Part shown: piece after piece, positions 1 through 6,846 of the stretch
Position numbering within the stretch: position 1 is the first letter of the stretch
Layout of the letters: each line of letters starts with the position of its first letter
Assembly: GCF_019399235.1 (NCBI RefSeq)
Contig: NZ_JAELVH010000057.1
Span: forward strand, 1 to 38,490
DNA: 38,490 nucleotides
Origin: Streptomyces poriferorum
Lineage (GTDB): Bacteria > Actinomycetota > Actinomycetes > Streptomycetales > Streptomycetaceae
Direction: 5' to 3'
The notes under the pieces: generated by a model
Databases searched by the model: none
The model's input: the letters and a program-made list of their open reading frames with translations, nothing else
What the model was told of the DNA's origin: nothing
Translations under genes and position numbers: made by a program

Positions 1-33
1 GCCCGGCGGGGGCGTGCAGGAGGGCGGGGTCGG

Positions 34-826
34 TCAGTCGTCCGTGAGCCGGGCGATCACATGAAGCCGGTCGGCGTCGGTCGTTCCGGCGGGCTGGTCG
101 CCCTCGCGCCAGGGGGGTTCGGTGCGGGGCCCGGGCCCGTCGTGGAGTGCGAGGACCTGGAACCCGTTCGCGAGGAGCACCCGGCGGAGGTCCGCGGGGA
201 GCAACAGGCGCCAGGCCGAACTCTGTTCGACCGGGGGCGTTCCGTCGTCGGTGGTCCAGGTGCGGCTGCGGCGGAGCAGGCGGGCTGCCGGGTCCACGCG
301 CAGCCGGGTGACGGAACGGTGGACGACGCCGCGATGGGTGAAGGTGTGGACGGACGGGGCCTCGGAGAACGTGGCGCGGCCGAGGTAGTAGGCACCGTTG
401 CGCATCTCCGCGACGAGCAGGCCGCCGGGGTCCAGGCAGCGTCGGCAGGAAGTGAGGAAGCTGGCGGTCTCGGTGGCGGTCCGGCAGTACAGCAGCGCGC
501 TGTCCAGGCACACGACGGCGTCGAACCTCCGTGGGCCCAGGTCGAACTCCCGTAGGTCGGCATGGAGGTACTCCGGCCCCGGATGCTCCCGGGAGGCATG
601 GCGGAGCATCGCGCCGGAGAGGTCGGCGCCGGTCACGGGCGTCGCGCCCCCGCGCCTGGAGGTACGCGGCGTCGCGGCCGGTGCCGCAGCCGAGGTCCAG
701 GACGCGGGGACCGGACCCGTAACTCCTGAGCGTCTCCTCGGTCCAGCGACCGGCGAGCCGCTGGGGATCCGGGAAGCGGGCCTCGTACAGCGCCGGGTTG
801 TCGGTGAGCAGATTGGCTTCTTCCAC
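34..826 (-). pseudogene. SAM-dependent class I methyltransferase, frameshifted
   Basis: A class I SAM methyltransferase split over two frames. The upstream part, from a GTG at 826 behind a GAGGAGA ribosome site, contains motif I VLDLGCGTG. The downstream part, in another frame from about 646 to 34, continues with VTGADLSGAML and FDAVVCLDSALLY, the next motifs of the family. Removing one G from the five-G run on the minus strand (CCCCC at 647-651) restores one open frame of about 263 residues. Without that change the first frame runs into unrelated sequence. It is either a recent inactivating slippage or a sequencing indel. In-frame ATGs at 844 and 874 could also serve as starts. It lies just downstream of the MFS gene and probably belongs to the same transcript; it could modify the cluster product or simply be a neighbour. 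Substrate unknown. Confidence 0.75.
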
Positions 827-830
827 AGGT

Positions 831-910
831 CTCTCCTCAGGCATAGTCGTCGTCCACGGGCTCTCCTCAGACATGGGCGTCGTCCACGGGGCTCTCCTCA
901 GACATGGGCG
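831..910. repeat. 30-bp tandem repeat, about 2.6 copies, carrying start signals
   Basis: Units begin at 831, 861 and 892, the third offset by one extra G and partial. On the minus strand each unit carries ATG followed by a TGAGGAGAG Shine-Dalgarno-like stretch, so the array multiplies start and ribosome-site signals just before the methyltransferase. The MFS stop codon (898-900) lies in the last unit. Confidence 0.85.
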
Positions 911-2157
911 GCAACAGGGACCGGCCGGCGGGGCAGCGATCCGCGGTGGTGCAGCCGGGCGATCCCCGCCGCCGAGACGAGACCCAGCACGAGGCAGCAG
1001 GCCCACGGCAGCCAGCCGGCGCCGACGCGCCGGCCGGTGTCCATCGCCCAGCCGACGGCGGCGTTGCCGAGAGCGGCGGCGATGCCGGACACGACGTAGA
1101 AGACTCCGAAGTACGTGCCGGTGAGGCCGGCCCTGCCGAACTCGGGGATCAGTTCCATCACGAACGGCTGGGCGACCATGAGTCCGGTCTGAAGCAGCAG
1201 AGCGCCGGCCAGAACGGGGACCGTACGCAGCACGGCCTGGCTCACGCCGGCGTCCGGCGGGGCGCCCGACGTCACCAGCATCGGTGGCACGAAGGCCACC
1301 GCCATCAGGGCGAGGCCCGCTCCGATCCACTTCGCCCGGCTGCCCCGTCGTTTCAGCGCGCGGGTGATGCGGAGCTGGAACGCGAGTTGGGCGAGCGTCC
1401 CCACGAGGAGGACCAGGCCTGCCGCACCGTCCCACCCGGTGGCCCGGCGTGCGCCGTCGGGCAGCAGCAGATAGAGCTGGCTCTCCAGTGCCACCATGGA
1501 CACCATCGCGCAGGCGAAGGCCATGAAGGGGCGGTTGCGGACCACTTCACGCCAGTCTGCGAGGACACCGTTCGTGGTGGGTACGGCCCGGCCGGGCGGC
1601 AGTACCAGGGCCTGGGCGACGGTCAGCACGGCGAAGATCCCTGCCGCCGTGAGGGCGGCCGCCCGGAAGTCGACCAGGAGCAGGGCGCTGCCGAGGAGGG
1701 GACCGATGAGGGCTCCTGTCGTCGCGAAGACGTTGAAGAGCGCGAACGCCTCTGCCCTGCGCTCCCCCGCCTCCTGGGCGAGGTGGGCGCGGACGGCGGG
1801 GTTGAACAGGGCGCCGGCCATTCCGCTGAGGACGGAGGCGGCGAGCAGGACCACGATCCCGTCGCCGAGCGCGAAGAGGGCGAATCCGGCCGTCCGCAGC
1901 GCGCAGCCGGCGATGATCACCCGGCGGGCCCCCAGCTGGTCCGATGCCGACCCCCCGATCACGAACAGCCCCTGCTGGCTGAGGTTGCGCACACCGAGCA
2001 CGGTGCCGACGACGGCGGCGGACATCCCGAGGTCGTCGCTGAGGTGCACGGCCAGGTAGGGGATGAGCAGGTAGAAGCCGGTGTTGACCCCGAGCTGGTT
2101 GACGAGCAGGAGGCGCACGGCCGGGGACAGGGCGCGTATCTCGCGCCAGGTGCTCAC
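898..2157 (-). CDS. MFS transporter, probable exporter of the cluster product
   Basis: A 419-residue major facilitator protein with about twelve hydrophobic helices. The N-terminal half has an MFS motif-A-like loop after helix 2 (IGGSASDQLGARRVI) and helix 5 features of drug/metabolite exporters of the MdtH/arabinose-efflux type. GTG start at 2157, overlapping the epimerase stop by 4 nt (GTGA), so it is translationally coupled as the fifth gene of the operon. Its place after four biosynthetic genes suggests it exports the product or reimports the metal complex; direction cannot be read from sequence. Other options are self-resistance or general drug efflux. Family call is firm; substrate is inference. 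Confidence 0.9.
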   Translation of the reverse strand: MSTWREIRALSPAVRLLLVNQLGVNTGFYLLIPYLAVHLSDDLGMSAAVVGTVLGVRNLSQQGLFVIGGSASDQLGARRVIIAGCALRTAGFALFALGDGIVVLLAASVLSGMAGALFNPAVRAHLAQEAGERRAEAFALFNVFATTGALIGPLLGSALLLVDFRAAALTAAGIFAVLTVAQALVLPPGRAVPTTNGVLADWREVVRNRPFMAFACAMVSMVALESQLYLLLPDGARRATGWDGAAGLVLLVGTLAQLAFQLRITRALKRRGSRAKWIGAGLALMAVAFVPPMLVTSGAPPDAGVSQAVLRTVPVLAGALLLQTGLMVAQPFVMELIPEFGRAGLTGTYFGVFYVVSGIAAALGNAAVGWAMDTGRRVGAGWLPWACCLVLGLVSAAGIARLHHRGSLPRRPVPVAAHV

Positions 2158-3299
2158 GACCGCACCTCTCCCGCGTTGCTACGTGCCCGGGAGGTGCCGC
2201 CCGCCACGATGTGCGAGCGGGGCGCGTCAAACAGTGTGCGCGGGCGTACGCCCAGGCCCGGCCGGCTGCCCGCCCGCACGGTGCCGTCTGTTCCGCCGAT
2301 TCCCGTCCACGGGTCGTGGGCGAGCAGCAGGTGTCCGTCGAGGTCGGTCCACCGGGCACGGTCCGCGAGGTGCACGGCCGGGGCGATGCCGAGTGAACTC
2401 GCGGTGAGGCAGCCGAGCATGAGGCCGGTGCCGCTGCCGGCGATCAGTGCGGCGATGCGCAGGGCGGCGCTCACGCCTCCGCACTTGGCGAGTTTGACGT
2501 TGATGCCGTGGACCCGGCCGGCGAGCCGTCTGGCGTCCTCGATTCCGACGGCGTCCTCGTCGGCGATGACGGGCAGCGGCGAGCTAGCGGCGAGCCGGGC
2601 CAGGGCCTCGGGGTCACCCGGGGCGACAGGCTGTTCGACAGCCTCGACGCCGAGTTCGGCGAAGCGGCCGAGCAGAGCGGGCGCCGCCGCACTGCTCCAG
2701 CCGCCGTTGGGGTCCAGGAGCAGGCGTACGTGCGGGGCCGCGGCGCGCACGGCACGCACGCGCGCCACGTCGTCCTCCGGATCGGGCGAACCGGCCTTGA
2801 CCTTGATGACGGTGAACCCCTCTCCCGCCAGCCGGGCGGCGAGGGCGCCGGCGTGGTGGGGCGAGCTGATCCCGATGGTCCTGGCGGTCGCGGCGGCGGG
2901 CGCGGTGGCCGTGCCGAGGAGGCGGTGCACCGGGGCGCCTGCGCGCTTGCCGACGAGGTCGAGCAGCGCCGACTCCACGGCGGCCGCCACCGCCGGGGGC
3001 GACCCGGGGACGACCGGCCCGCCGGTGCCTGAGAGGTCACCGGAGGCCTGCCCGGACAGGGTCTCCAGGGCCGTCTCCGGGTCGGGGAACCGCGCGAGAC
3101 CGCGACCGCACCGGTCGAGCCAGTGGGTGACGGCCGCGGTGTCGAGGCCGTAGTACACGCTGGTGACGGTCTCGCCGTGGCCGTGCAGCCCCTGATGCTC
3201 GATGGTCAGCCGGACCGCGTCACGGGCGGTCGTGGTGGAGCGGGAGATCCGCAGCGGCTCGGCCAGCCGCAGCCCGACAGTGCGCCGGCAGGCCTTCAT
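2154..3299 (-). CDS. Dipeptide epimerase-like enolase-superfamily enzyme
   Basis: A 381-residue enolase-superfamily protein of the muconate-lactonizing subgroup, closest by motif to L-Ala-D/L-Glu and related dipeptide epimerases. Seen: KxK at residues 166-168 (VIKVKAG), metal ligands D196 (LLLDPNGGW), E222 (VEQPV) and D247 (IADEDA), the opposite catalytic lysine near 269 (INVKLAKCGG), and a C-terminal DLDG motif typical of dipeptide epimerases. The family abstracts the alpha proton of a dipeptide-like substrate using Mg2+. ATG start at 3299 overlaps the PLP-enzyme stop (ATGA); the 3' end overlaps the MFS start. Beside an ATP-grasp ligase it likely epimerises a ligated amino-acid product rather than muropeptides. 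Actual substrate is unknown; N-succinyl-amino-acid racemase or o-succinylbenzoate synthase activity is less likely. Confidence 0.88.
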   Translation of the reverse strand: MKACRRTVGLRLAEPLRISRSTTTARDAVRLTIEHQGLHGHGETVTSVYYGLDTAAVTHWLDRCGRGLARFPDPETALETLSGQASGDLSGTGGPVVPGSPPAVAAAVESALLDLVGKRAGAPVHRLLGTATAPAAATARTIGISSPHHAGALAARLAGEGFTVIKVKAGSPDPEDDVARVRAVRAAAPHVRLLLDPNGGWSSAAAPALLGRFAELGVEAVEQPVAPGDPEALARLAASSPLPVIADEDAVGIEDARRLAGRVHGINVKLAKCGGVSAALRIAALIAGSGTGLMLGCLTASSLGIAPAVHLADRARWTDLDGHLLLAHDPWTGIGGTDGTVRAGSRPGLGVRPRTLFDAPRSHIVAGGTSRARSNAGEVRS

Positions 3300-4492
3300 C
3301 GGGACTCCTCCGGTTCGTACGGCAGGCGGACGGTGTACGGGCGGGCGCGCGGCGGAGTGTCTCCAGCGGGCACACGGGCCGGTGTCGCTCCCCCGCGCCC
3401 ACGGGGCACCGGCTGCCGCACGGGCCTGCGGTCCTCGCGGCGGCCTGCGACGGCGCGGCAGCGCGTCCATCCGGTCGCCTCCACGGCCTGCGGATGGCGG
3501 ATCTCCACCGGGCGGGTGGCTGCGGTCTCCGGTCCGAGCCCGTGCAGGGCGTTGAATCCGTCGTCGAAGATGCTGCCGAGGTAGCGGTGCGGCCCGTCGG
3601 GGAAGACGGTCGCGACGACGGCGCCCGGATGGACGCGGGCCGCCCAGGCTGCGACGAGTGCGACGGCACCGGTGCTCCAGCCACCGCTGACGAAGTTGTC
3701 CCGGGCCAGCCGTCGGCAGCTGTCCGCGGCCTCCGCCGGTCCGACCCAGTGGACCTCGTCGAACTGCTCGTGGGCCACGTTGCGTGGATGGATGCTGCTG
3801 CCCAGTCCGCGCATCAGGCGGGGCCGGGACGGCTGTCCGAAGATCGTCGAGCCGGTGGCGTCCACGCCGATCAGCCGTAGTCCGGGCCAGCGTCTGCGCA
3901 GCGGACCGACGACACCCGCGCTGTGCCCGCCGGTTCCGACGCTGCACACCAGGAAGTCCACATGATCGAGCCGGCCGGCGATCTCGGCGGCGAGCGACGC
4001 GTAACCGGCGGTGTTGTCCGGGTTGTTGTACTGGTCGGGCCAGTAGGCGCCCGGCAGTTCGGTGAGGAGTTCCCGGAGCCTGGCCAGGCGGGCGGCCTGC
4101 CAGCCGCCCTCGGGGGCCGGACGGCCGACGAGTTCCAGCCTGGCGCCGTGGGCGTGCAGGAGAGCGCGCATGGACGGTTCGAGTTCGGTGTCGCCGACCA
4201 GCACGACCGGATGGCCGAGCGCCTGGCCCGCGAAGGCGAGTCCGATGCCGAGGGTGCCGGAGGTGGACTCCACCACCGGTGCGCCGGGGCGCAGTTCGCC
4301 GCGTCGCTCGGCGCCCAGCAGCATGGACACGGCAGCGCGGGCCTTCATCCCGCCCACGGCGAAGCCTTCGAGTTTGGCCCAGAAGCCGGGGTGCGGGCAG
4401 GGCAGATCGGCGGTGATGCGGGCGAGCGGGGTACCGCCGACGAGCCCGAGGAGTTCCCGGTTCCCGGCGGGGCGCAGGAGTGCGGTGGTCAC
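3296..4492 (-). CDS. PLP-dependent cysteine synthase/SbnA-like enzyme
   Basis: A 398-residue fold-type II PLP enzyme. It carries a putative Schiff-base lysine K50 in GGMKARAA, where CysK/CysM/SbnA proteins have GSIKDR; a phosphate/carboxylate loop STSGTLG (76-82) in place of TSGNTG; and the PLP phosphate loop VGTGGHSAG near 190. The family performs beta-replacement on O-acetyl-, O-phospho-serine or cysteine-like substrates. SbnA joins O-phosphoserine to glutamate on the way to 2,3-diaminopropionate. The altered lysine and TSGNTG motifs argue against housekeeping cysteine synthesis. About 75 C-terminal residues are rich in Arg and Pro and look unstructured. GTG start 4492 gives GTGA overlap with the upstream DUF364 gene; a longer upstream reading frame lacks family similarity. 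No SbnB-like dehydrogenase is next to it, so the product may stay a conjugate. Substrates are inferred. Confidence 0.85.
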   Translation of the reverse strand: MTTALLRPAGNRELLGLVGGTPLARITADLPCPHPGFWAKLEGFAVGGMKARAAVSMLLGAERRGELRPGAPVVESTSGTLGIGLAFAGQALGHPVVLVGDTELEPSMRALLHAHGARLELVGRPAPEGGWQAARLARLRELLTELPGAYWPDQYNNPDNTAGYASLAAEIAGRLDHVDFLVCSVGTGGHSAGVVGPLRRRWPGLRLIGVDATGSTIFGQPSRPRLMRGLGSSIHPRNVAHEQFDEVHWVGPAEAADSCRRLARDNFVSGGWSTGAVALVAAWAARVHPGAVVATVFPDGPHRYLGSIFDDGFNALHGLGPETAATRPVEIRHPQAVEATGWTRCRAVAGRREDRRPVRQPVPRGRGGATPARVPAGDTPPRARPYTVRLPYEPEESR

Positions 4493-5307
4493 AGGGCACC
4501 TCCGTAGCGGTGCAGGGTTCCGGCGCCGCCGTCGAGCCAGAAGAAGGGGTACGGCTCCGCGGACACGGCGGTGACTCCGGCGCCGATGAGCCGGGGCAGT
4601 ACCGCGCTGCCTGTCTGGGCGAAGACGACGAGGGGCTTGCCGTGCCGCAGGGCGTGCTCCCGCAGCGGTTCGAAGCTCCCGTTGCCCAGCGTCATCCCGG
4701 AGGCCAGGATCGCGTCGCAGCGCTCCAGTTCGGCCGGCGCGTCGGTGCGGACCGGCTCGCCCCACTCCGTCGTGCCGCCCTTGAGGTCGCACGGAACGCA
4801 GGCGAGGCCGCGCTCCCGCAGCGCCTCCAGCAGTGAGTTGACCACCCCTACGAGGAGCACGGTGGAGCCGGGCGGAGTGTCCAGCAAACCGACGACGGCG
4901 CGTGCCCGCGCCCGGGACTTCTCCAGCGAGCCGCCGGCCTGGAGAGGGAGCGGCCGCGCACCCGATCCGGGTCCGTGGGGCAGCACCGCCATCAGATACG
5001 TGTCGAGAGCGGCCACCCGGACCGGGGGCAGTGGGTGGCCGAGCAGCGCGGCGACATCCGCGCCGACGCAGTCGTCGACGACCCCGGCGGGCAGCTCCCC
5101 CGGCTCGACCGCGCAGGAGCCGACGGCTGCGCCGATTCGCAGGCTGAGCACCTCGTTGCGGTATCCGCTCCCACGGCCCGGGTGCCGTACGGACTGGCGG
5201 GTGGTGAAAGCCATGGCGATGTGGCGGGTTCGCGGGTCGGGCCCGAAGCGGCCGGCCAGGACTCCGGCGACGAGATCCTCGTACGAGGCGGCGGCGGGAG
5301 CGGTCAT
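4489..5307 (-). CDS. DUF364 (putative heavy-metal chelation) family protein
   Basis: A 272-residue protein. Its C-terminal half has a Rossmann-like layout typical of DUF364: STVLLVGVVNSLLEAL (about 148-163), then DAILASGMTLGNGSFEPL (198-215) and PLVVFAQTGSAVLPRL (225-240). The N-terminal part (about 8-110) fits the enolase-N-like DUF4213 partner domain. Pfam describes the family as putative heavy-metal chelation; as far as I know the biochemical role is unproven. ATG start 5307 overlaps the ATP-grasp stop (ATGA), and the gene end overlaps the PLP enzyme. Co-translation with a ligase and a beta-replacement enzyme behind a Zur-like box suggests a role in making or loading a metal-binding compound. 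It could instead be an enzyme whose substrate resembles a metal ligand. Confidence 0.8.
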   Translation of the reverse strand: MTAPAAASYEDLVAGVLAGRFGPDPRTRHIAMAFTTRQSVRHPGRGSGYRNEVLSLRIGAAVGSCAVEPGELPAGVVDDCVGADVAALLGHPLPPVRVAALDTYLMAVLPHGPGSGARPLPLQAGGSLEKSRARARAVVGLLDTPPGSTVLLVGVVNSLLEALRERGLACVPCDLKGGTTEWGEPVRTDAPAELERCDAILASGMTLGNGSFEPLREHALRHGKPLVVFAQTGSAVLPRLIGAGVTAVSAEPYPFFWLDGGAGTLHRYGGAL

Positions 5308-6560
5308 CGGTTCACCACCTGGGGGCGCAGCCGGGCCAGCAGCGCCTCGGCGCCGGCCCTGGCGCCCGGACCGTCGGCGTCGCCGGCCATGACGTGTCCC
5401 AGGTACTCGTTGTTGCTGCTCGCCACGCCGACCCGGGTGCCGGGTTGCGCGACACTGAGTTCCAGGACGTCTGCGGCCTCTCCCACCTCGTCGGCGCCGT
5501 CGACGCCTTCCAGCACTCCCCCGGCCCCGGGCACCAGGAAGGCGATGGCCGCGCTGTGCAGTCCGGTGGCGCGTGGCCGCAGGTCCGGTGCGCGCCCGAG
5601 TGCCACGTTCACGCAGGCTGCTGCGAGGTCGATGCCGGTCACATGACGCACCAGTTCGGTGATGCGGTTGCCGGCCGGGCGGGGGTTGACCTCCACCACA
5701 CGCGGGCCGTCCGGCGTCAGCTTGATCTCGGTGTGCGCCACCACGGCGTCCAGACCGAGCGCCTCGACGGCCCGCACGGCGGTTTCCCGCGCCGCGCGGT
5801 CGTCCTCGTCGCTGAGTGCCGCAGGGAACATGTGGCCGGTCTCCACGAAGGCCGGTGCTCCGCCGGTACTCTTGTCCGTCACCCCGACCACCTCGGTCCG
5901 GCCGGCGAACGTCACGGTCTCCACGCTGACTTCGGGCCCGTGCAGGAACTCTTCGAGCAGGACCACGGGCGCGCGGGCCTGGCCCCGGGCGTTGACGGGG
6001 AAGTCCATGAGCGCCCGGTGCGCCTCGGCGAGGCCCGTCTCGTCGTCCACGCGCCGCACGAACATCCCGGCGCACAGGTCCACGGGCTTGAGGACCAGCG
6101 GCAGACCGGTCTCCCGGGCGGCCCGCACGGCCTCCGCGTGATCCCGGCAGACCGCGAACCGCGGTCCGGGCACGCCCGCTTCGGCGAGGACCTGCCGGGT
6201 GAGGTCCTTCCGGCAGGCGTTCTCCACGGCAGCGGGGTCCGGCCCCGGCAGGTTCAGCCGGGTGGCGATCCCGGCGGCGACCGGGAGGTAGTAGTCGCAG
6301 GACGTGATCACTCCGTCGAACCGCAGGGAAGCGTGGGCCCGTTCGGCGAACGGCAGCAGCAGACCGGCGTCGTTGGTGTCCGCCGTCAGCACGTGGCGGG
6401 CCGAGAGCAGCGGGTGCCTGACGCCCTCGGGCGCGGTGCCCAGGTAGTGGTGGAGGTCGCGGGTGAGAAAGGTGAACTCGTGCCCGCCCTCCCGGATCGC
6501 CCGTGGCAGAAGCCTGCTCATCGATCCGACCCAGCTCTCGACCATCAGCAGATGTGCCAC
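5304..6560 (-). CDS. ATP-grasp ligase, first gene of putative metallophore operon
   Basis: A 418-residue ATP-grasp enzyme of the carboxylate-amine ligase type (CarB/PurK/BacD-like). Pre-ATP domain about 1-105; ATP-binding lysine in LVLKPVDLCAG (about 156-165); adenine-side LLEEFLHGPEVSVE (201-214); Mg-binding residues E278 and E290/N292 (AHTEIKLTPDGPRVVEVNPRPAGNR). A C-terminal domain of about 100 residues follows. These enzymes activate a carboxylate as acyl phosphate and join it to an amine, commonly making dipeptides. GTG start at 6560 behind an AGAGGGG ribosome site. It heads the operon and lies about 87 nt downstream of a Fur/Zur-type box. Likely role: amide bond formation between the PLP-enzyme product and another acid or amino acid. 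Substrates not deducible. Confidence 0.9.
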   Translation of the reverse strand: MAHLLMVESWVGSMSRLLPRAIREGGHEFTFLTRDLHHYLGTAPEGVRHPLLSARHVLTADTNDAGLLLPFAERAHASLRFDGVITSCDYYLPVAAGIATRLNLPGPDPAAVENACRKDLTRQVLAEAGVPGPRFAVCRDHAEAVRAARETGLPLVLKPVDLCAGMFVRRVDDETGLAEAHRALMDFPVNARGQARAPVVLLEEFLHGPEVSVETVTFAGRTEVVGVTDKSTGGAPAFVETGHMFPAALSDEDDRAARETAVRAVEALGLDAVVAHTEIKLTPDGPRVVEVNPRPAGNRITELVRHVTGIDLAAACVNVALGRAPDLRPRATGLHSAAIAFLVPGAGGVLEGVDGADEVGEAADVLELSVAQPGTRVGVASSNNEYLGHVMAGDADGPGARAGAEALLARLRPQVVNR

Positions 6561-6646
6561 GACTACCCCTCTTCGCCACGCAGTTCAGGACCCGGGCAGG
6601 CGGCAGCACCCGTCCGGGGGCTCGCGCCTGACTCGCCACACGTTAT

Positions 6647-6666
6647 CGACAATCGTTTTCATTGTC
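6647..6666. promoter_or_regulatory. Fur-family operator, most like a Zur box
   Basis: Inverted repeat GACAAT-N7-ATTGTC at 6648-6666; read on the minus strand it is GACAATGAAAACGATTGTC. The embedded 15-mer TGAAAACGATTGTCG (6661 to 6647) matches the actinobacterial Zur consensus TGAAAATGATTTTCA at 12 of 15 positions. It does not resemble the IdeR/DmdR iron box TTAGGTTAGGCTCACCTAA. It is unusually AT-rich for its surroundings. It lies between the ATP-grasp operon (start 6560) and the divergent phosphoribosyltransferase fusion (start 6847) and could control either. Consensus is from memory; binding is inferred. Confidence 0.7.
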
Positions 6667-6846
6667 ATCTAGCGAGGGAGTCCTCCCGACCGCGGACCGC
6701 CCGGAAGGCAGTCCCCGACGCGCCGCTCCGGCTCGGATCACGGCGACAGGACGGTCCCCGGCGGTTGCGGGCACGCGGCGCACGGTGTTGATTCGAAGTA
6801 GGTGTACGGGCGGCCGCCCGCCTCCTCGATCCGGGGGTGAACCCCT

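Noticed and set aside
904..3153. Long plus-strand open frame opposite the MFS and epimerase genes
   Set aside because: High-GC shadow frame: low-complexity Gly/Arg/Glu composition, no domain, and the opposite strand encodes two clear families.
2154..4499. Single 781-residue fusion protein across the epimerase and PLP-enzyme region
   Set aside because: The upstream part is out of frame with the PLP enzyme and shows no domain; the epimerase starts at 3299 with normal family length.
6647..6666. IdeR/DmdR1 iron box
   Set aside because: Sequence lacks the TTAGGTTAGGCTCACC pattern; fits Fur/Zur-type symmetry better.
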